From assembly GCA_046260155.1 (NCBI GenBank), contig JBJYXV010000048.1:1-64000 (forward strand): 64,000 bases of DNA. The letters run 5' to 3'. A program made the position numbers and the translations under genes. Below, piece after piece: positions 36,364 to 45,642 of this stretch (the stretch's first letter is position 1; every line of letters begins with the position of its first letter). Below the pieces are notes generated by a model. It worked only from the letters and a program-made list of their open reading frames with translations. It was not told the origin of the DNA and searched no databases. The DNA comes from PFL25 sp046260155 (GTDB lineage: Bacteria > Chloroflexota > Anaerolineae > Anaerolineales > UBA4823).

Positions 36364-37430
36364 CGATATCCCTTGCGGGTTACTTGAACCAGGAAAGCCA
36401 GGATCCAGAGGAGCAGGCCTATCATCGAGCCGATTAAGGCAGCCAGACCATAAGGCTTGATTTGTTTCACCTCCGGCGGGATATTTTTAAGGTCTTCAAG
36501 TGTCAGTGTCGCGGCAAGTCCTTGACCATCTTCCAGGGCTGCTGCCCATTGTGACGATTCCTGCGAGATCGCTTCCTCAAGTTTTATATTCTCTGTTTGG
36601 AGAAAAAGGATCTGATCATCGATAACCGGATTAATTTTCTCAATCCAGTCGAGAACTTCGCTGGTCGGTGCATTTTGTTCTGGGATACTTATGGAATTCA
36701 GGACCTCTTGGGATAGAAGGTCCGCAAGTCGGGCATTCAACGTCAATAATTGCTGGCGATCTTGATTTGACAAGACTTCACCCTGGTCCTGAACTATCAG
36801 TTTACTTTTAAAATCCTGAAGCAAAGATCTCAGATCTTTAAGATCTGCGGCTCGGAGTTCGTTTTCGGTAAGCTGATCATTCAGCGAACGTAAAGATAAT
36901 TCAAGGGCAAATAAATCCTGTGAATTGGAAATCGCTTCTCTCGTCAGTTCTAATATTACGTCCCGCCAGGTGCTCACAGCCTCGGCAGCATGCGTAGGGG
37001 TATCTGCGTTCGCACTCAAAAGCCAAAATCCAGCATTACGCCATTCAGACACCAGCATGGATCTCAATTCGTGCTCGTCGATTGAATCCCAGCTTGGATC
37101 GATCTCTCTTAATCGGTTTAAGGTTTCAGAGATAAATTTATCAGATTGGATCACGATGGATAATTGCAGCATCTGCCAATGTTTATAATCATCAACATTG
37201 CGAAATTTTGCTTTTGTGAACGCTGGCAGGTATTGATCATCCAAAATACGGTATGGATTGAGCTCAACCGAAATTTCAACATTCGCCCGGTAAGGTAAAG
37301 GCCATACATATGCCAGTGCCAGAGCGGCTAGTGCACCTGCCAGCGAAATAATCACAATCACGGGCCAACGCTGAGCCCAGGCCAGGAGCTCGTCCCTCAA
37401 AACCCATTCATCCATGGCATCTTTTTCCAT
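36360..37430 (-). CDS. Wzz-like chain-length determinant protein
   Basis: 356 residues. Transmembrane helices at about 22-44 and 327-349 enclose a long, mostly helical, coiled-coil-rich region. This is the polysaccharide co-polymerase topology. It has no tyrosine-kinase domain, so it resembles Wzz rather than BY-kinase proteins. It should set glycan chain length with the neighbouring polymerase-like protein. The ATG directly follows the WecA-like stop and the 3' end overlaps the ligase start, so all three are coupled. Confidence 0.8.
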   Translation of the reverse strand: MEKDAMDEWVLRDELLAWAQRWPVIVIISLAGALAALALAYVWPLPYRANVEISVELNPYRILDDQYLPAFTKAKFRNVDDYKHWQMLQLSIVIQSDKFISETLNRLREIDPSWDSIDEHELRSMLVSEWRNAGFWLLSANADTPTHAAEAVSTWRDVILELTREAISNSQDLFALELSLRSLNDQLTENELRAADLKDLRSLLQDFKSKLIVQDQGEVLSNQDRQQLLTLNARLADLLSQEVLNSISIPEQNAPTSEVLDWIEKINPVIDDQILFLQTENIKLEEAISQESSQWAAALEDGQGLAATLTLEDLKNIPPEVKQIKPYGLAALIGSMIGLLLWILAFLVQVTRKGYR

Positions 37431-38489
37431 TCATGCCCACCGTTTTCTATCATCCAGGTAGACCAGGGTGATGCCTGCCAGGATGATGACTGCGATAAAA
37501 ATGCCGTTGGCAATCAACGGGGGCCGTGTAAGAACTACAAAAGCCAGACACCCAAGCAATAATGACGTCACCTGCATGACCAACACAGCTTTTCCAGAAC
37601 TCCAACCCAATGCCTCCAGGCGGTGATAAGTATGGTCGCGGGCAGCCGTGTAGATCGGTTTTTTTCTCCGCAGCCGGGAGAACACAACTAGGACCATGTC
37701 GAATATCGGGACACCCAACAGCATTATGGGGACCACCCAGGAAGAGGATTGAAAAGCACCCTGGGGCCTGTAGGCGATTGCAATCACGCCAAGGATGAAG
37801 CCCAGCGATTGGGCGCCCGAATCACCGAGGAATAACCTCGCAGGAGGCGAATTAAAAATATACAAACCGATACAGGCTCCCAGCAACAAAACGCTCTGTT
37901 GTGATAAAAGTAGCTGCCCCGCATCCAGAGAGACCAGGATAAAGAACGTTGTCCCCATGCCTGCCAGACCAATCGCCAACCCATCCATGCTGTCCACAAA
38001 ATTGAAAGCGTTGGTAATACCTACGATCCACAAAAAGGTCAACAGCCAATCCAGGTACACTCCAAAGGTGCCTGGAATGCTGAACAAAAATTCGGGTGAT
38101 TCAAATACTTTGATCGACACTCCGAAAGAGATCAGGATCACGACTGCAATTGATTGTCCGACGATTTTCAATAATGGAGAAATTTCTTTAAAATCATCCC
38201 AGATCCCAAAAAGGAATACTGGTAGGGACGCCAGGTACATAGCCATCACGCTGGAATCGGTATAAATCCCGGACCATATTGCTGTTAGGAGTAAGGACAG
38301 ATAAAGTGCGATTCCACCCGCAATTGGTGTGGGAACATGGTGCTTCTTGTGGGGTGCGCTGTTGGGCAGGTCAACGAGACCAATTCTGGTGGCGAGTCGA
38401 ATAGATCCCCAGGCCAGAATGATGGTTAATAAGAAAGATACCAGGATATATTCAAAGATGAAAGAAATTGATGAGACTTGTAAATCCAT
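37431..38489 (-). CDS. Undecaprenyl-phosphate sugar-1-phosphate transferase (WecA/MraY family)
   Basis: 352 residues from the ATG at 38489; a TTG at 38501 is an alternative. About 10-11 transmembrane helices. Family motifs: APHKKHHVPTPIAGG, FGIWDDFKEISPLLKI with the Asp-Asp pair, NAFNFVDSMDGLAIGLAG, and RLFLGDSGAQSLGF. The late cytoplasmic loop has the basic ARDHTYHRL motif seen in WecA. It probably moves GlcNAc-1-P or a similar sugar phosphate to undecaprenyl phosphate, starting glycan synthesis. MraY itself would normally be in a cell-wall operon, so WecA-type is preferred. Confidence 0.9.
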   Translation of the reverse strand: MDLQVSSISFIFEYILVSFLLTIILAWGSIRLATRIGLVDLPNSAPHKKHHVPTPIAGGIALYLSLLLTAIWSGIYTDSSVMAMYLASLPVFLFGIWDDFKEISPLLKIVGQSIAVVILISFGVSIKVFESPEFLFSIPGTFGVYLDWLLTFLWIVGITNAFNFVDSMDGLAIGLAGMGTTFFILVSLDAGQLLLSQQSVLLLGACIGLYIFNSPPARLFLGDSGAQSLGFILGVIAIAYRPQGAFQSSSWVVPIMLLGVPIFDMVLVVFSRLRRKKPIYTAARDHTYHRLEALGWSSGKAVLVMQVTSLLLGCLAFVVLTRPPLIANGIFIAVIILAGITLVYLDDRKRWA

Positions 38490-38542
38490 ATGGGTAATCA
38501 ATCAGTCACGGTCATTATTTAGACGAAATCAAAAAATGATCC

Positions 38543-39499
38543 CTAGCCTCTTTTAGGACCGGCATAACGTTCTCGCCGCAATGAATTGGTCACCAGGGCA
38601 ATCCCTAATTTTACAACCATTAACAGATAATAAATCCAATTAATTAAAAAGAAATAATCATCTGCGAGATGTTTCTTATAGTACAACCAATATGACCGGT
38701 GCCATTCAATGATGGATCGATAAGGCTCAACTCGTGAACCACCCTGCCCACCATAGTGTATGATCTGTGCTGGCGGGTAATAGTATACCTTCCATCCCGA
38801 GGCACGTGCTCGTGAGCAGAAATCTGTGTCTTCCTGGTAAGCAAAAAACTGCTCATCCAGGTATCCAATATCCTCAATTACTTCGCTACGAATCACCATA
38901 CATGATCCCGATAGGGCATCCACTTCGATAGCTGCATCTTCATCTTCGTAATCCAAAAGGTATCCACCAACCCGCTCGCTATTAGGAAATAATCTTGGTA
39001 AGCGGAGAAAATAACTGATCATCGCCGCGGGGCGAGGCTCCCCCCGCCGGCACTGCTTTTGAAATGATCCATCCCTGTTTAATACCTTTGGACCGCAGAT
39101 GCCAATTTCCGGATTCTCATCCATAATTCCAATCAATCTATCAATTGCTCCTGGCAGAATTGAAGTATCTGGATTGAGCTGCAGTAAATACTTTCCTTTT
39201 GCTGCTCTCAGTGCCTGGTTCATCGGGCGAGTATATCCCTGGTTGCTTTGATTGCCGATAAATATGACCTCGGGATAATCATGCAGCAGCATCTCTTCAA
39301 CACCGTCATTCGATCCATTATCTACGACGATGATCTCCAGGTTTTCAAGCCGCGTGTTTTCGTCTATTGAATCCAAGCATTCTTTCAGCCAATCTCGGGC
39401 GTTATAGGTGACAATACAGATGGAAAGCTGAAGTTGTTCTAGCAGTTTTGCAGTACCTTCTGGTAGACCTGCTGGGTTAATTGCGCAGTCCGTTCCCAT
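38543..39499 (-). CDS. Glycosyltransferase family 2 (rhamnosyltransferase-like)
   Basis: 318 residues. GT-A fold: LSICIVTYNARDWLKECLDSI, IIVVDNGSNDGVEEML, LLQLNPDTSILPGAI (NPD replaces DxD), SGSCMVIRSEV, and QEDTDFCSRARASGWKVYY. A C-terminal hydrophobic helix may anchor it to the membrane. The ATG gives a 61-base overlap with the upstream GT4 gene. Conserved sequence starts only near residue 24, so a start near 39445 (a CTG) is possible. Likely adds a deoxysugar such as rhamnose. Confidence 0.88.
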   Translation of the reverse strand: MGTDCAINPAGLPEGTAKLLEQLQLSICIVTYNARDWLKECLDSIDENTRLENLEIIVVDNGSNDGVEEMLLHDYPEVIFIGNQSNQGYTRPMNQALRAAKGKYLLQLNPDTSILPGAIDRLIGIMDENPEIGICGPKVLNRDGSFQKQCRRGEPRPAAMISYFLRLPRLFPNSERVGGYLLDYEDEDAAIEVDALSGSCMVIRSEVIEDIGYLDEQFFAYQEDTDFCSRARASGWKVYYYPPAQIIHYGGQGGSRVEPYRSIIEWHRSYWLYYKKHLADDYFFLINWIYYLLMVVKLGIALVTNSLRRERYAGPKRG

Positions 39500-40596
39500 G
39501 AGAATTCACTGGCTCGTAATTTTCCCTGATCAATCAATTTCCCACGCAGATCTTGATCATCCGTGACCAATTTCATCGCACTAAAATATGCACCAAGATC
39601 ACCAGCTGGAACAAGGATCCCAGCCTCCCCAACAATTTCAGGTAGTGAAGCGATGTCTGAGCTGATCACTGGAACTCCACATGCCATAGCTTCTAACACA
39701 GGTATTCCAAATCCCTCGTAAATCGTCGGATACACAAACAAGCTGGCAAGATTATAAACCAACGGCAGCTCATCTTGAGGAATATATCCGGTGAACCGGA
39801 CCATGTCCTCAAGATTTAATTCGCTAACCAGGTTAAATACCTCCTGATACATCCAACCATACTTTCCTACCAGGATCAATTTAAGGCGCGTACCACTATC
39901 GACCAGTAGCCGGTATGCCCGCATCAGTAGGGGTAAATTCTTGCGGGGTTCTATCGTACCAAGGTAGAGAATAAATTCTTCAGGTAAATCATACTTTGTA
40001 ACAATTACTTTCTTTGCCTGTAGGTCATCAATAACCCGAAAGCTGGCATCCACTCCCAGCTGGGTGGCAGATACTTTGTCCGGATCAACACCAAGTAAGC
40101 GGATTACGTCTCTGCGTGTGCTCTCGGATACAGTGACAATTTCATCTGCTTGCTTGGCACTCAGCTTCATCATTGGGGGAAAAAACAAGCGTCTGGCGCG
40201 CGTGTGCAGCTGTGGATAGAGGAAGAATGTCATATCGTGAAAGGTTACCACGGAGGCACACTGCAATCTCAGGGGCTTCGTGTAATGCAGGGAATGTAGC
40301 AGATTGACCTTGTCCCTCCTGATCAGACCTGGAAAACTGGTCTGCTCCCAGACCAGGCGAAACCCGGGTGTCATATCGCTGACAATCCGCCATTCGACTT
40401 CAGCATCCGCTGGCAAATTGATCAAATCAGGGCTGTGTTGCTGGGTGTAAATTACCAGCTGGTGATCAAAATTTGCTTTCACCAGTGCTCTGATCAATTG
40501 GATTATGTAATTGCCTGCCCCCACAGGCTGTGGGGGCAGGGCGGTCGCATCTATACCAATTCTCACTTTTATTCTATTTGATTTTTCTGATCGCAT
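39439..40596 (-). CDS. Glycosyltransferase family 4
   Basis: 385 residues. GT-B fold: RIGIDATALPPQPVGAGNYI at the N-terminus, FHDMTFFLYPQLHT, EEFILYLGTIEPRKNLPLLM, and the donor site VYPTIYEGFGIPVLEAMACG with its E-x(7)-E pattern. Mannosyl- or rhamnosyl-type transferases look like this. Cytoplasmic, acting on the lipid-linked chain. Its 3' end overlaps the next GT2 gene. Confidence 0.93.
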   Translation of the reverse strand: MRSEKSNRIKVRIGIDATALPPQPVGAGNYIIQLIRALVKANFDHQLVIYTQQHSPDLINLPADAEVEWRIVSDMTPGFRLVWEQTSFPGLIRRDKVNLLHSLHYTKPLRLQCASVVTFHDMTFFLYPQLHTRARRLFFPPMMKLSAKQADEIVTVSESTRRDVIRLLGVDPDKVSATQLGVDASFRVIDDLQAKKVIVTKYDLPEEFILYLGTIEPRKNLPLLMRAYRLLVDSGTRLKLILVGKYGWMYQEVFNLVSELNLEDMVRFTGYIPQDELPLVYNLASLFVYPTIYEGFGIPVLEAMACGVPVISSDIASLPEIVGEAGILVPAGDLGAYFSAMKLVTDDQDLRGKLIDQGKLRASEFSWERTAQLTQQVYQKVLQNC

Positions 40597-40614
40597 TTAT
40601 GAAATCGAGACAGA

Positions 40615-42534
40615 TTAATTTGTGGTCACCTCAACGGGTGCCTCGCTGCAGTAAGTTGCCTCGTTATGATCATCGCTGACCCGCACGCAGATCGTATATT
40701 CCCCCGAAGAAACCGAGCTGGTGTCCCAATTGAAACTCAGCTCATTCGCCAGACCTGGCAGGTCGCTGGGGATGTAATTCTTCACAGTTAACGGGATTAC
40801 CACAGTATCTAGCAAACCAGCTATTCCAGCATCAGCATCTAAACCTTGAGTTTGCTGGTTGTTTAGAATAACATTTTGTGTCGCATACTCCTGCGCCTTG
40901 TGCTGGTATGGGGAATTGACATCAGTGGTATAGAAGAATTGTGGCGAATTAATCTCACCGGGCAGCTTATTTATTCCAATCCGGATTGTAAACGGCGAGC
41001 CCTGTCTCACCTGTTCACTCTGTGTGAGGCGGACCCAGTCCAGCTGCTGGTGCAGGGGAACTCCCAGGATATTTTCATTCGGGTCCAGGCGAAATTTACT
41101 CAATGGGCTCGAATCCAGCCAGTGCCAGCTCAACCCACTGCAGCTGCCCGCGATCTCCTCCGCAATGCCGTTAAATGGATCATATAAATCTATTGAGTAC
41201 GTCTGCCAACCCACATTCAATGGAATATCTTGACTCACCCGGTAGCATTCATCCCCCTGGTTATTCAATTGGACCCAGATCCAGCGTAAGATCATGCCAT
41301 CTGGTGTGTTCTGCCAGGGACCTTCGGTATACATTCGAAAATTTAAATATCGGTAATCCCGAGAATCAGGGATCAATTGCGGGGTATTCAAAAAAACCTT
41401 CGCATCGGCATGTGTACTGGATTGAGTAACCAGATCAAGCACACCGTTGACCAGGCTGCTTTGTGCTCCACCGACCTTAACTACATCTGCTGGATCCTGG
41501 AAATCCCAGGGGTTTCCGCTCATTGTAGCGTAATCAGCGCCTGAATAGAAGTTTGGTCTGGCAAACTGGACGATCGGAGTTTGGTTGATCTCAAGCCTCT
41601 GATTGCTTTCTGCAATACAGCAGTTAGAGAGAGAATTGCTGAGCCCTACAATATATTGCCCTGGTGCGATTCCCTGCATATCCAGTTGGTAGCTTCCGCT
41701 CTGCCCGGCAAGGTCTGTGGCTACACGGATTTGACGATTCGTTCCTACTGGTCTCAACCACATCGTGGTGATCGATGAATTCGGTGTCCAGGTAACTGTT
41801 TGAAGATTGGTCTGGCAATTTGTTAACCGCACCCAATCCACTGCGAAATCTGTGTTGGCATAGATGGTTGGGTCTATCCGCAAACCCTGCCAGGACGATT
41901 TATCATTCCAGGTAGCAGTGCCTGATGCAAATCCCTCTGGAGGATTTGAGAGGTCCACTCGATGAAGTTTCCAAATCGGTTCAGTGGATGATGGCTCTGA
42001 TCCAGGTTCAAATAATCGAATAGGAAAAGCCGAACCGTAATTTTCATCCCCTGCTGTATTCAACCTCTCATCCGCGAACCAGAACACCCGGTATCGATCT
42101 GGGCTGGTCCCCTCTGGAGGTGTATTAACCCTCATCGCAACATAGAGACAGTGGTATAACCGGGCATCAATTGGATAACGATGCCCCACTTTCCCGATCA
42201 ACATTGCGGTTTCGTACCCAGGAAAGAGGGGAAAGAAATTACCATTGTTGCCTTGATTGATATCCCCGGCGGAAGTTCCCATAAAAACCCCTTCATTCAC
42301 TCTTGGGTTGCGGACGATATCCCTTTGACCGGATTCATTCAGGTATTGGGAGATATCCGTAAATTCGGACATATCCCAGGGATCTCGCAGCACCCGGGTG
42401 GCGAAATCCTCGCTTTCCGGGACCGGAGTATTGGGAACGGTAACGGAAGCCGCTCCAATTACATGGAACTGGTTTACGAAAGCCAGACCAAGCAAGACCA
42501 AAATTGTCGAAATCAGTAATATGATTTTTTTCAT
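40615..42534 (-). CDS. Secreted protein with duplicated beta-sandwich-like domain, unknown function
   Basis: 639 residues from the ATG at 42534 (MKKIILLISTILVLLG), which begins a clear signal peptide ending near AASV. Two related halves are visible. Each opens with an N/D-PWD motif (RDPWDMSEFTDIS; GNPWDFQDPADVV) and closes with a L/FR-x-DP segment followed by DWVRLT. Each half resembles a carbohydrate-binding jelly roll, but no named family was recognised. A third, C-terminal portion (about 540-639) looks Ig/fibronectin-like (YTICVRVSDDHNEATYC). It lies between glycosyltransferase genes, so it is probably exported to the surface glycan. No LPXTG or anchor is seen at the C-terminus. Confidence 0.75.
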   Translation of the reverse strand: MKKIILLISTILVLLGLAFVNQFHVIGAASVTVPNTPVPESEDFATRVLRDPWDMSEFTDISQYLNESGQRDIVRNPRVNEGVFMGTSAGDINQGNNGNFFPLFPGYETAMLIGKVGHRYPIDARLYHCLYVAMRVNTPPEGTSPDRYRVFWFADERLNTAGDENYGSAFPIRLFEPGSEPSSTEPIWKLHRVDLSNPPEGFASGTATWNDKSSWQGLRIDPTIYANTDFAVDWVRLTNCQTNLQTVTWTPNSSITTMWLRPVGTNRQIRVATDLAGQSGSYQLDMQGIAPGQYIVGLSNSLSNCCIAESNQRLEINQTPIVQFARPNFYSGADYATMSGNPWDFQDPADVVKVGGAQSSLVNGVLDLVTQSSTHADAKVFLNTPQLIPDSRDYRYLNFRMYTEGPWQNTPDGMILRWIWVQLNNQGDECYRVSQDIPLNVGWQTYSIDLYDPFNGIAEEIAGSCSGLSWHWLDSSPLSKFRLDPNENILGVPLHQQLDWVRLTQSEQVRQGSPFTIRIGINKLPGEINSPQFFYTTDVNSPYQHKAQEYATQNVILNNQQTQGLDADAGIAGLLDTVVIPLTVKNYIPSDLPGLANELSFNWDTSSVSSGEYTICVRVSDDHNEATYCSEAPVEVTTN

Positions 42535-42563
42535 GATACCTATACGCAAGATCTTATATTGAT

Positions 42564-45500
42564 TTATTTGAGCAACTGGGAGATTATACCTATCCACCGG
42601 GACGTAAAAGCTTCGAGTGAAAATTCTCTTATTAATTTCTCATATCCCTTCTCCCCCAGCTGTCGCCCATATTCATGATCTGAATATAACCGGGAGATAT
42701 ACTCCGCAAGCAGTTTCTCATCCTCAGCATCCACGAGCATTCCCTCTTCACCATCGGTGATCACTTCCGGTATTCCCCCAACATGAGAGGCAATGACCGG
42801 TTTTCGATAATACATGGCTTCGAGCAATGTCATGGGTAGAACTTCATCCCGGGATGGTAATACAAAAACATCAGCTGATCGCAGATACGCCAATACTTCT
42901 TCATGAGGCAGTTCTCCGAGGATATGCAGGTTATTCCGGCGCCGGGAGCTGAAAGCCAACTTCTGGCTGAACCACCAATCTAGACTGCGTCCAACAAGAT
43001 AACAATTGACTGCGACATCCTTTGGTAAATAATCGAGGCTTTTTACCAGAATGTCCTGGCCTTTTCTCGGTTCATAACTGGCTACATTGAGGATTGAAAA
43101 TGCGCCTTTGTTGATTTCAATCGGATCTTTATCATCGTGCGGAATTAATTTCCTGGTATCTAGTCCATTATGCACGATCTCGGCCTGTTTTCCTACTGTG
43201 TAAGACGCATAAATATCCGCGGATTGATGGGAGGGAAATACCAATACATCGGCGACCTGGAAGGCACCTGTTACCTGTGGATACTTATCTGCATAATCCA
43301 GGCCGAAATGTGATTCATGCACCCACCATACACAGGGCTTTGAAAATGCTTTCGCCGAATAGACCGCCCTCCAGGACAATATCGTGTTTGCGATGACCAA
43401 ATCACAATTATTCAAGTAGCGCAGGATTTCGCGAGCATCTCTGAGAATATGAGGATTGATGATCACTTCGGCACCCGTCTGCTCCAGCTGTTTTTGCAGC
43501 GCTCCATGGATTGGCGAAATAACTGTAATTCCAAAATCCTGATCGATGAGGTACCTGGCTAGATCCAGGAGGATCAGCGGGGCACCAGTCAAGCTCAATT
43601 CATGACTGATAAGCACCAAATTCTTCTTTGAATAGCTGTCTCCCTGGATGATTACCGGATTTTCAACCAATGTATCTCCTGGCTCTGGCTTGAATTCGAG
43701 CGCGATGGTATCGATCAATCCAAATTGATGCAGAATACGCAGGATAATCTCCCTCCGGTCAGGTTCGCGTAGGTCCGCTATGGTCGGCTGGCGGTATAGA
43801 TAGGATAGATTGGGATTGAAGTATGCATCACCGGTTTTAATTTGTTCATACATCAGGTTTGATGCCCGCAGTACATCGCTGGGCGGTACTGAAAATCCGC
43901 GTGTACCTCCTTCATGATGGATCAATTCCGCAAAGGGTGTATAAACCACACGATAACCCGCATTACCAGCCCTCAAACAAAAATCGATGTCTCCATATCC
44001 AATCTCGTAATTTTCATCAAAGCCACTCAATTCTGTAAACACAGTGCGAGGCACCATCATGCAGGCGCCTGTAACCGCCTGATAATCCCGGTACCAATCA
44101 GGCGATCCGAAGGGACCATAATGATGAGCAGGCAATTTTTCGAAAATATGGCTGCCATGACCTTCAACCCCCATCACGATGCCTGCATGCTGGATATTCC
44201 CATCAGGATAGAGCAACTTCGTCCCAACAACACCAATTCCGGGTCTTTTTGCCCAGGAAGCCAGATCATCCAACCATCCGGGATTGATGACTTCTGTATC
44301 ATTATTCAGAAAAAGCAGGAGATCCCCTGAAGCGAGCTGGGCACCAAAATTATTGACCTTGTGATAATTGAAACGCTGTGAATAGTAATGCAGACTTACA
44401 TGTGGATCATTCGTGATTTGGGAATAATATTCCAATGTGGATGGGTCTTTGCTTCCAGTATCAATAATCAGGATTTCATAATTGTCAAATTCCGTTTTCT
44501 CGAGGATCGAGTTAACGCATGCCGAAAGCAGACCTGCGTTATCTTTGCTTGGGATGATGATCGAAACCTTCGAATTCGATCGTGACCAGGAGATGCGCAC
44601 CCGGCCGAGATCAGGAAAATCAACCCGGGCACCGGTTTCTCCTAAGGCATGCAGGTGATCTTCGATACAGCGTGCCTGGGCAGAGAATGCCCATGGCTTT
44701 GCGTTTGCTTCACGAGCCGCGGAACCAGGCACTTGCCGCCAGTGATAAAAAACTTTTGGAATGTGAATGATTTTCCTTTTCTTCCTGGTGATGCGCAGGG
44801 ATAAATCCCAATCTTGAGCACCATCAACCTCTGATCGAAATCCACCATGTTCATCCACCAGTGAATGGGATATAACAGAATGCATTAAATAATTTGTCGA
44901 GAGCAGTAAATCTGGTGACCAGGCAGAGGGCTTGAAAAATGGGTCTAACCGGGTGCTTCCATCTGCTGATATCTTGTCCTCATCAAAATAGATGATTTCC
45001 ACACCCGGGTTCTGATTTATCACCTGCACGACTTCATACAGCATATCAGGTGCAATTAAATCATCATGATCCATCAGGGCAATATAATCTCCTGATGCAA
45101 GCCTCAATGCCGCGTTAGAATTACCTGAGATCCCCAGGTTTTCAGGGAGATGCTGGACCAGGATCCGGGGATCAGATTGCGAGAATTCATCAAGGATTGC
45201 CGCAACACCCTCCTGAGTTGACGCCCCATCCGCCAGACAGAATTCCCAATTTGGATAAGTCTGCGCAATCACTGATTTGATGGTGTCCCTGAATACTTCA
45301 GGAGCGGGATTAAACACCGGCGTGACGATGCTGATCAGGGGTTTGAAAGAAAATTCCTTACTGGCAAATCGTTGTTCTTTGAGCTGCTCTTTTTTGGGTT
45401 CGTGATCGTATATCCATTGCTGGTATGAATATGAGTTACGAGATAAGGAAAATTCTTTTGTCAGGTAGAACTGCGCTCGTTGATTAACGGTAATCAATGC

Positions 45501-45620
45501 CGAAAAAAAGCCCTTACGTTTCCAGTTGTACAACATCAAGCGGATTAAATGGTAGATCCTCTCCCGCCGGCTGTTGATGGGAATAAACCTGGCACGTATT
45601 CCAAGCAAAAAAGATCTCAT
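42564..45620 (-). CDS. Multi-domain glycosyltransferase GT2-GT2-GT4
   Basis: 1018 residues. The first GT2 domain begins near 94 (LISIVTPVFNPAPEVF, LMDHDDLIAPDML). The second begins near 352 (VSIIIPSKDNAGLLSACVNSI, FLNNDTEVINPGWLDDL, GYGDIDFCLRAGNAGYRVVY). From about 655 a GT4 domain follows (LVLISHELSLTGAPLILLDLA, LNVASYEPRKGQDIL, VFVLPSRDEVLPMTLLEAMYY). One polypeptide could thus add two or three sugars in sequence. Such fusions are known in O-antigen and capsule loci. Two adjacent ATGs are not a problem; the start chosen is 45620. Cytoplasmic. Confidence 0.9.
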   Translation of the reverse strand: MRSFLLGIRARFIPINSRRERIYHLIRLMLYNWKRKGFFSALITVNQRAQFYLTKEFSLSRNSYSYQQWIYDHEPKKEQLKEQRFASKEFSFKPLISIVTPVFNPAPEVFRDTIKSVIAQTYPNWEFCLADGASTQEGVAAILDEFSQSDPRILVQHLPENLGISGNSNAALRLASGDYIALMDHDDLIAPDMLYEVVQVINQNPGVEIIYFDEDKISADGSTRLDPFFKPSAWSPDLLLSTNYLMHSVISHSLVDEHGGFRSEVDGAQDWDLSLRITRKKRKIIHIPKVFYHWRQVPGSAAREANAKPWAFSAQARCIEDHLHALGETGARVDFPDLGRVRISWSRSNSKVSIIIPSKDNAGLLSACVNSILEKTEFDNYEILIIDTGSKDPSTLEYYSQITNDPHVSLHYYSQRFNYHKVNNFGAQLASGDLLLFLNNDTEVINPGWLDDLASWAKRPGIGVVGTKLLYPDGNIQHAGIVMGVEGHGSHIFEKLPAHHYGPFGSPDWYRDYQAVTGACMMVPRTVFTELSGFDENYEIGYGDIDFCLRAGNAGYRVVYTPFAELIHHEGGTRGFSVPPSDVLRASNLMYEQIKTGDAYFNPNLSYLYRQPTIADLREPDRREIILRILHQFGLIDTIALEFKPEPGDTLVENPVIIQGDSYSKKNLVLISHELSLTGAPLILLDLARYLIDQDFGITVISPIHGALQKQLEQTGAEVIINPHILRDAREILRYLNNCDLVIANTILSWRAVYSAKAFSKPCVWWVHESHFGLDYADKYPQVTGAFQVADVLVFPSHQSADIYASYTVGKQAEIVHNGLDTRKLIPHDDKDPIEINKGAFSILNVASYEPRKGQDILVKSLDYLPKDVAVNCYLVGRSLDWWFSQKLAFSSRRRNNLHILGELPHEEVLAYLRSADVFVLPSRDEVLPMTLLEAMYYRKPVIASHVGGIPEVITDGEEGMLVDAEDEKLLAEYISRLYSDHEYGRQLGEKGYEKLIREFSLEAFTSRWIGIISQLLK

Positions 45621-45642
45621 GATGATGATAGGTGCCGCACAG

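Noticed and set aside
40615..42534. LPXTG-type sortase substrate for the sortase at 15024-15938
   Set aside because: The C-terminus ends in EAPVEVTTN with no sorting motif, hydrophobic helix or basic tail.
43914..44330. Plus-strand frame of 138 residues inside the large GT gene
   Set aside because: It lies wholly inside a gene with clear GT2 motifs on the other strand and shows no recognisable motif.
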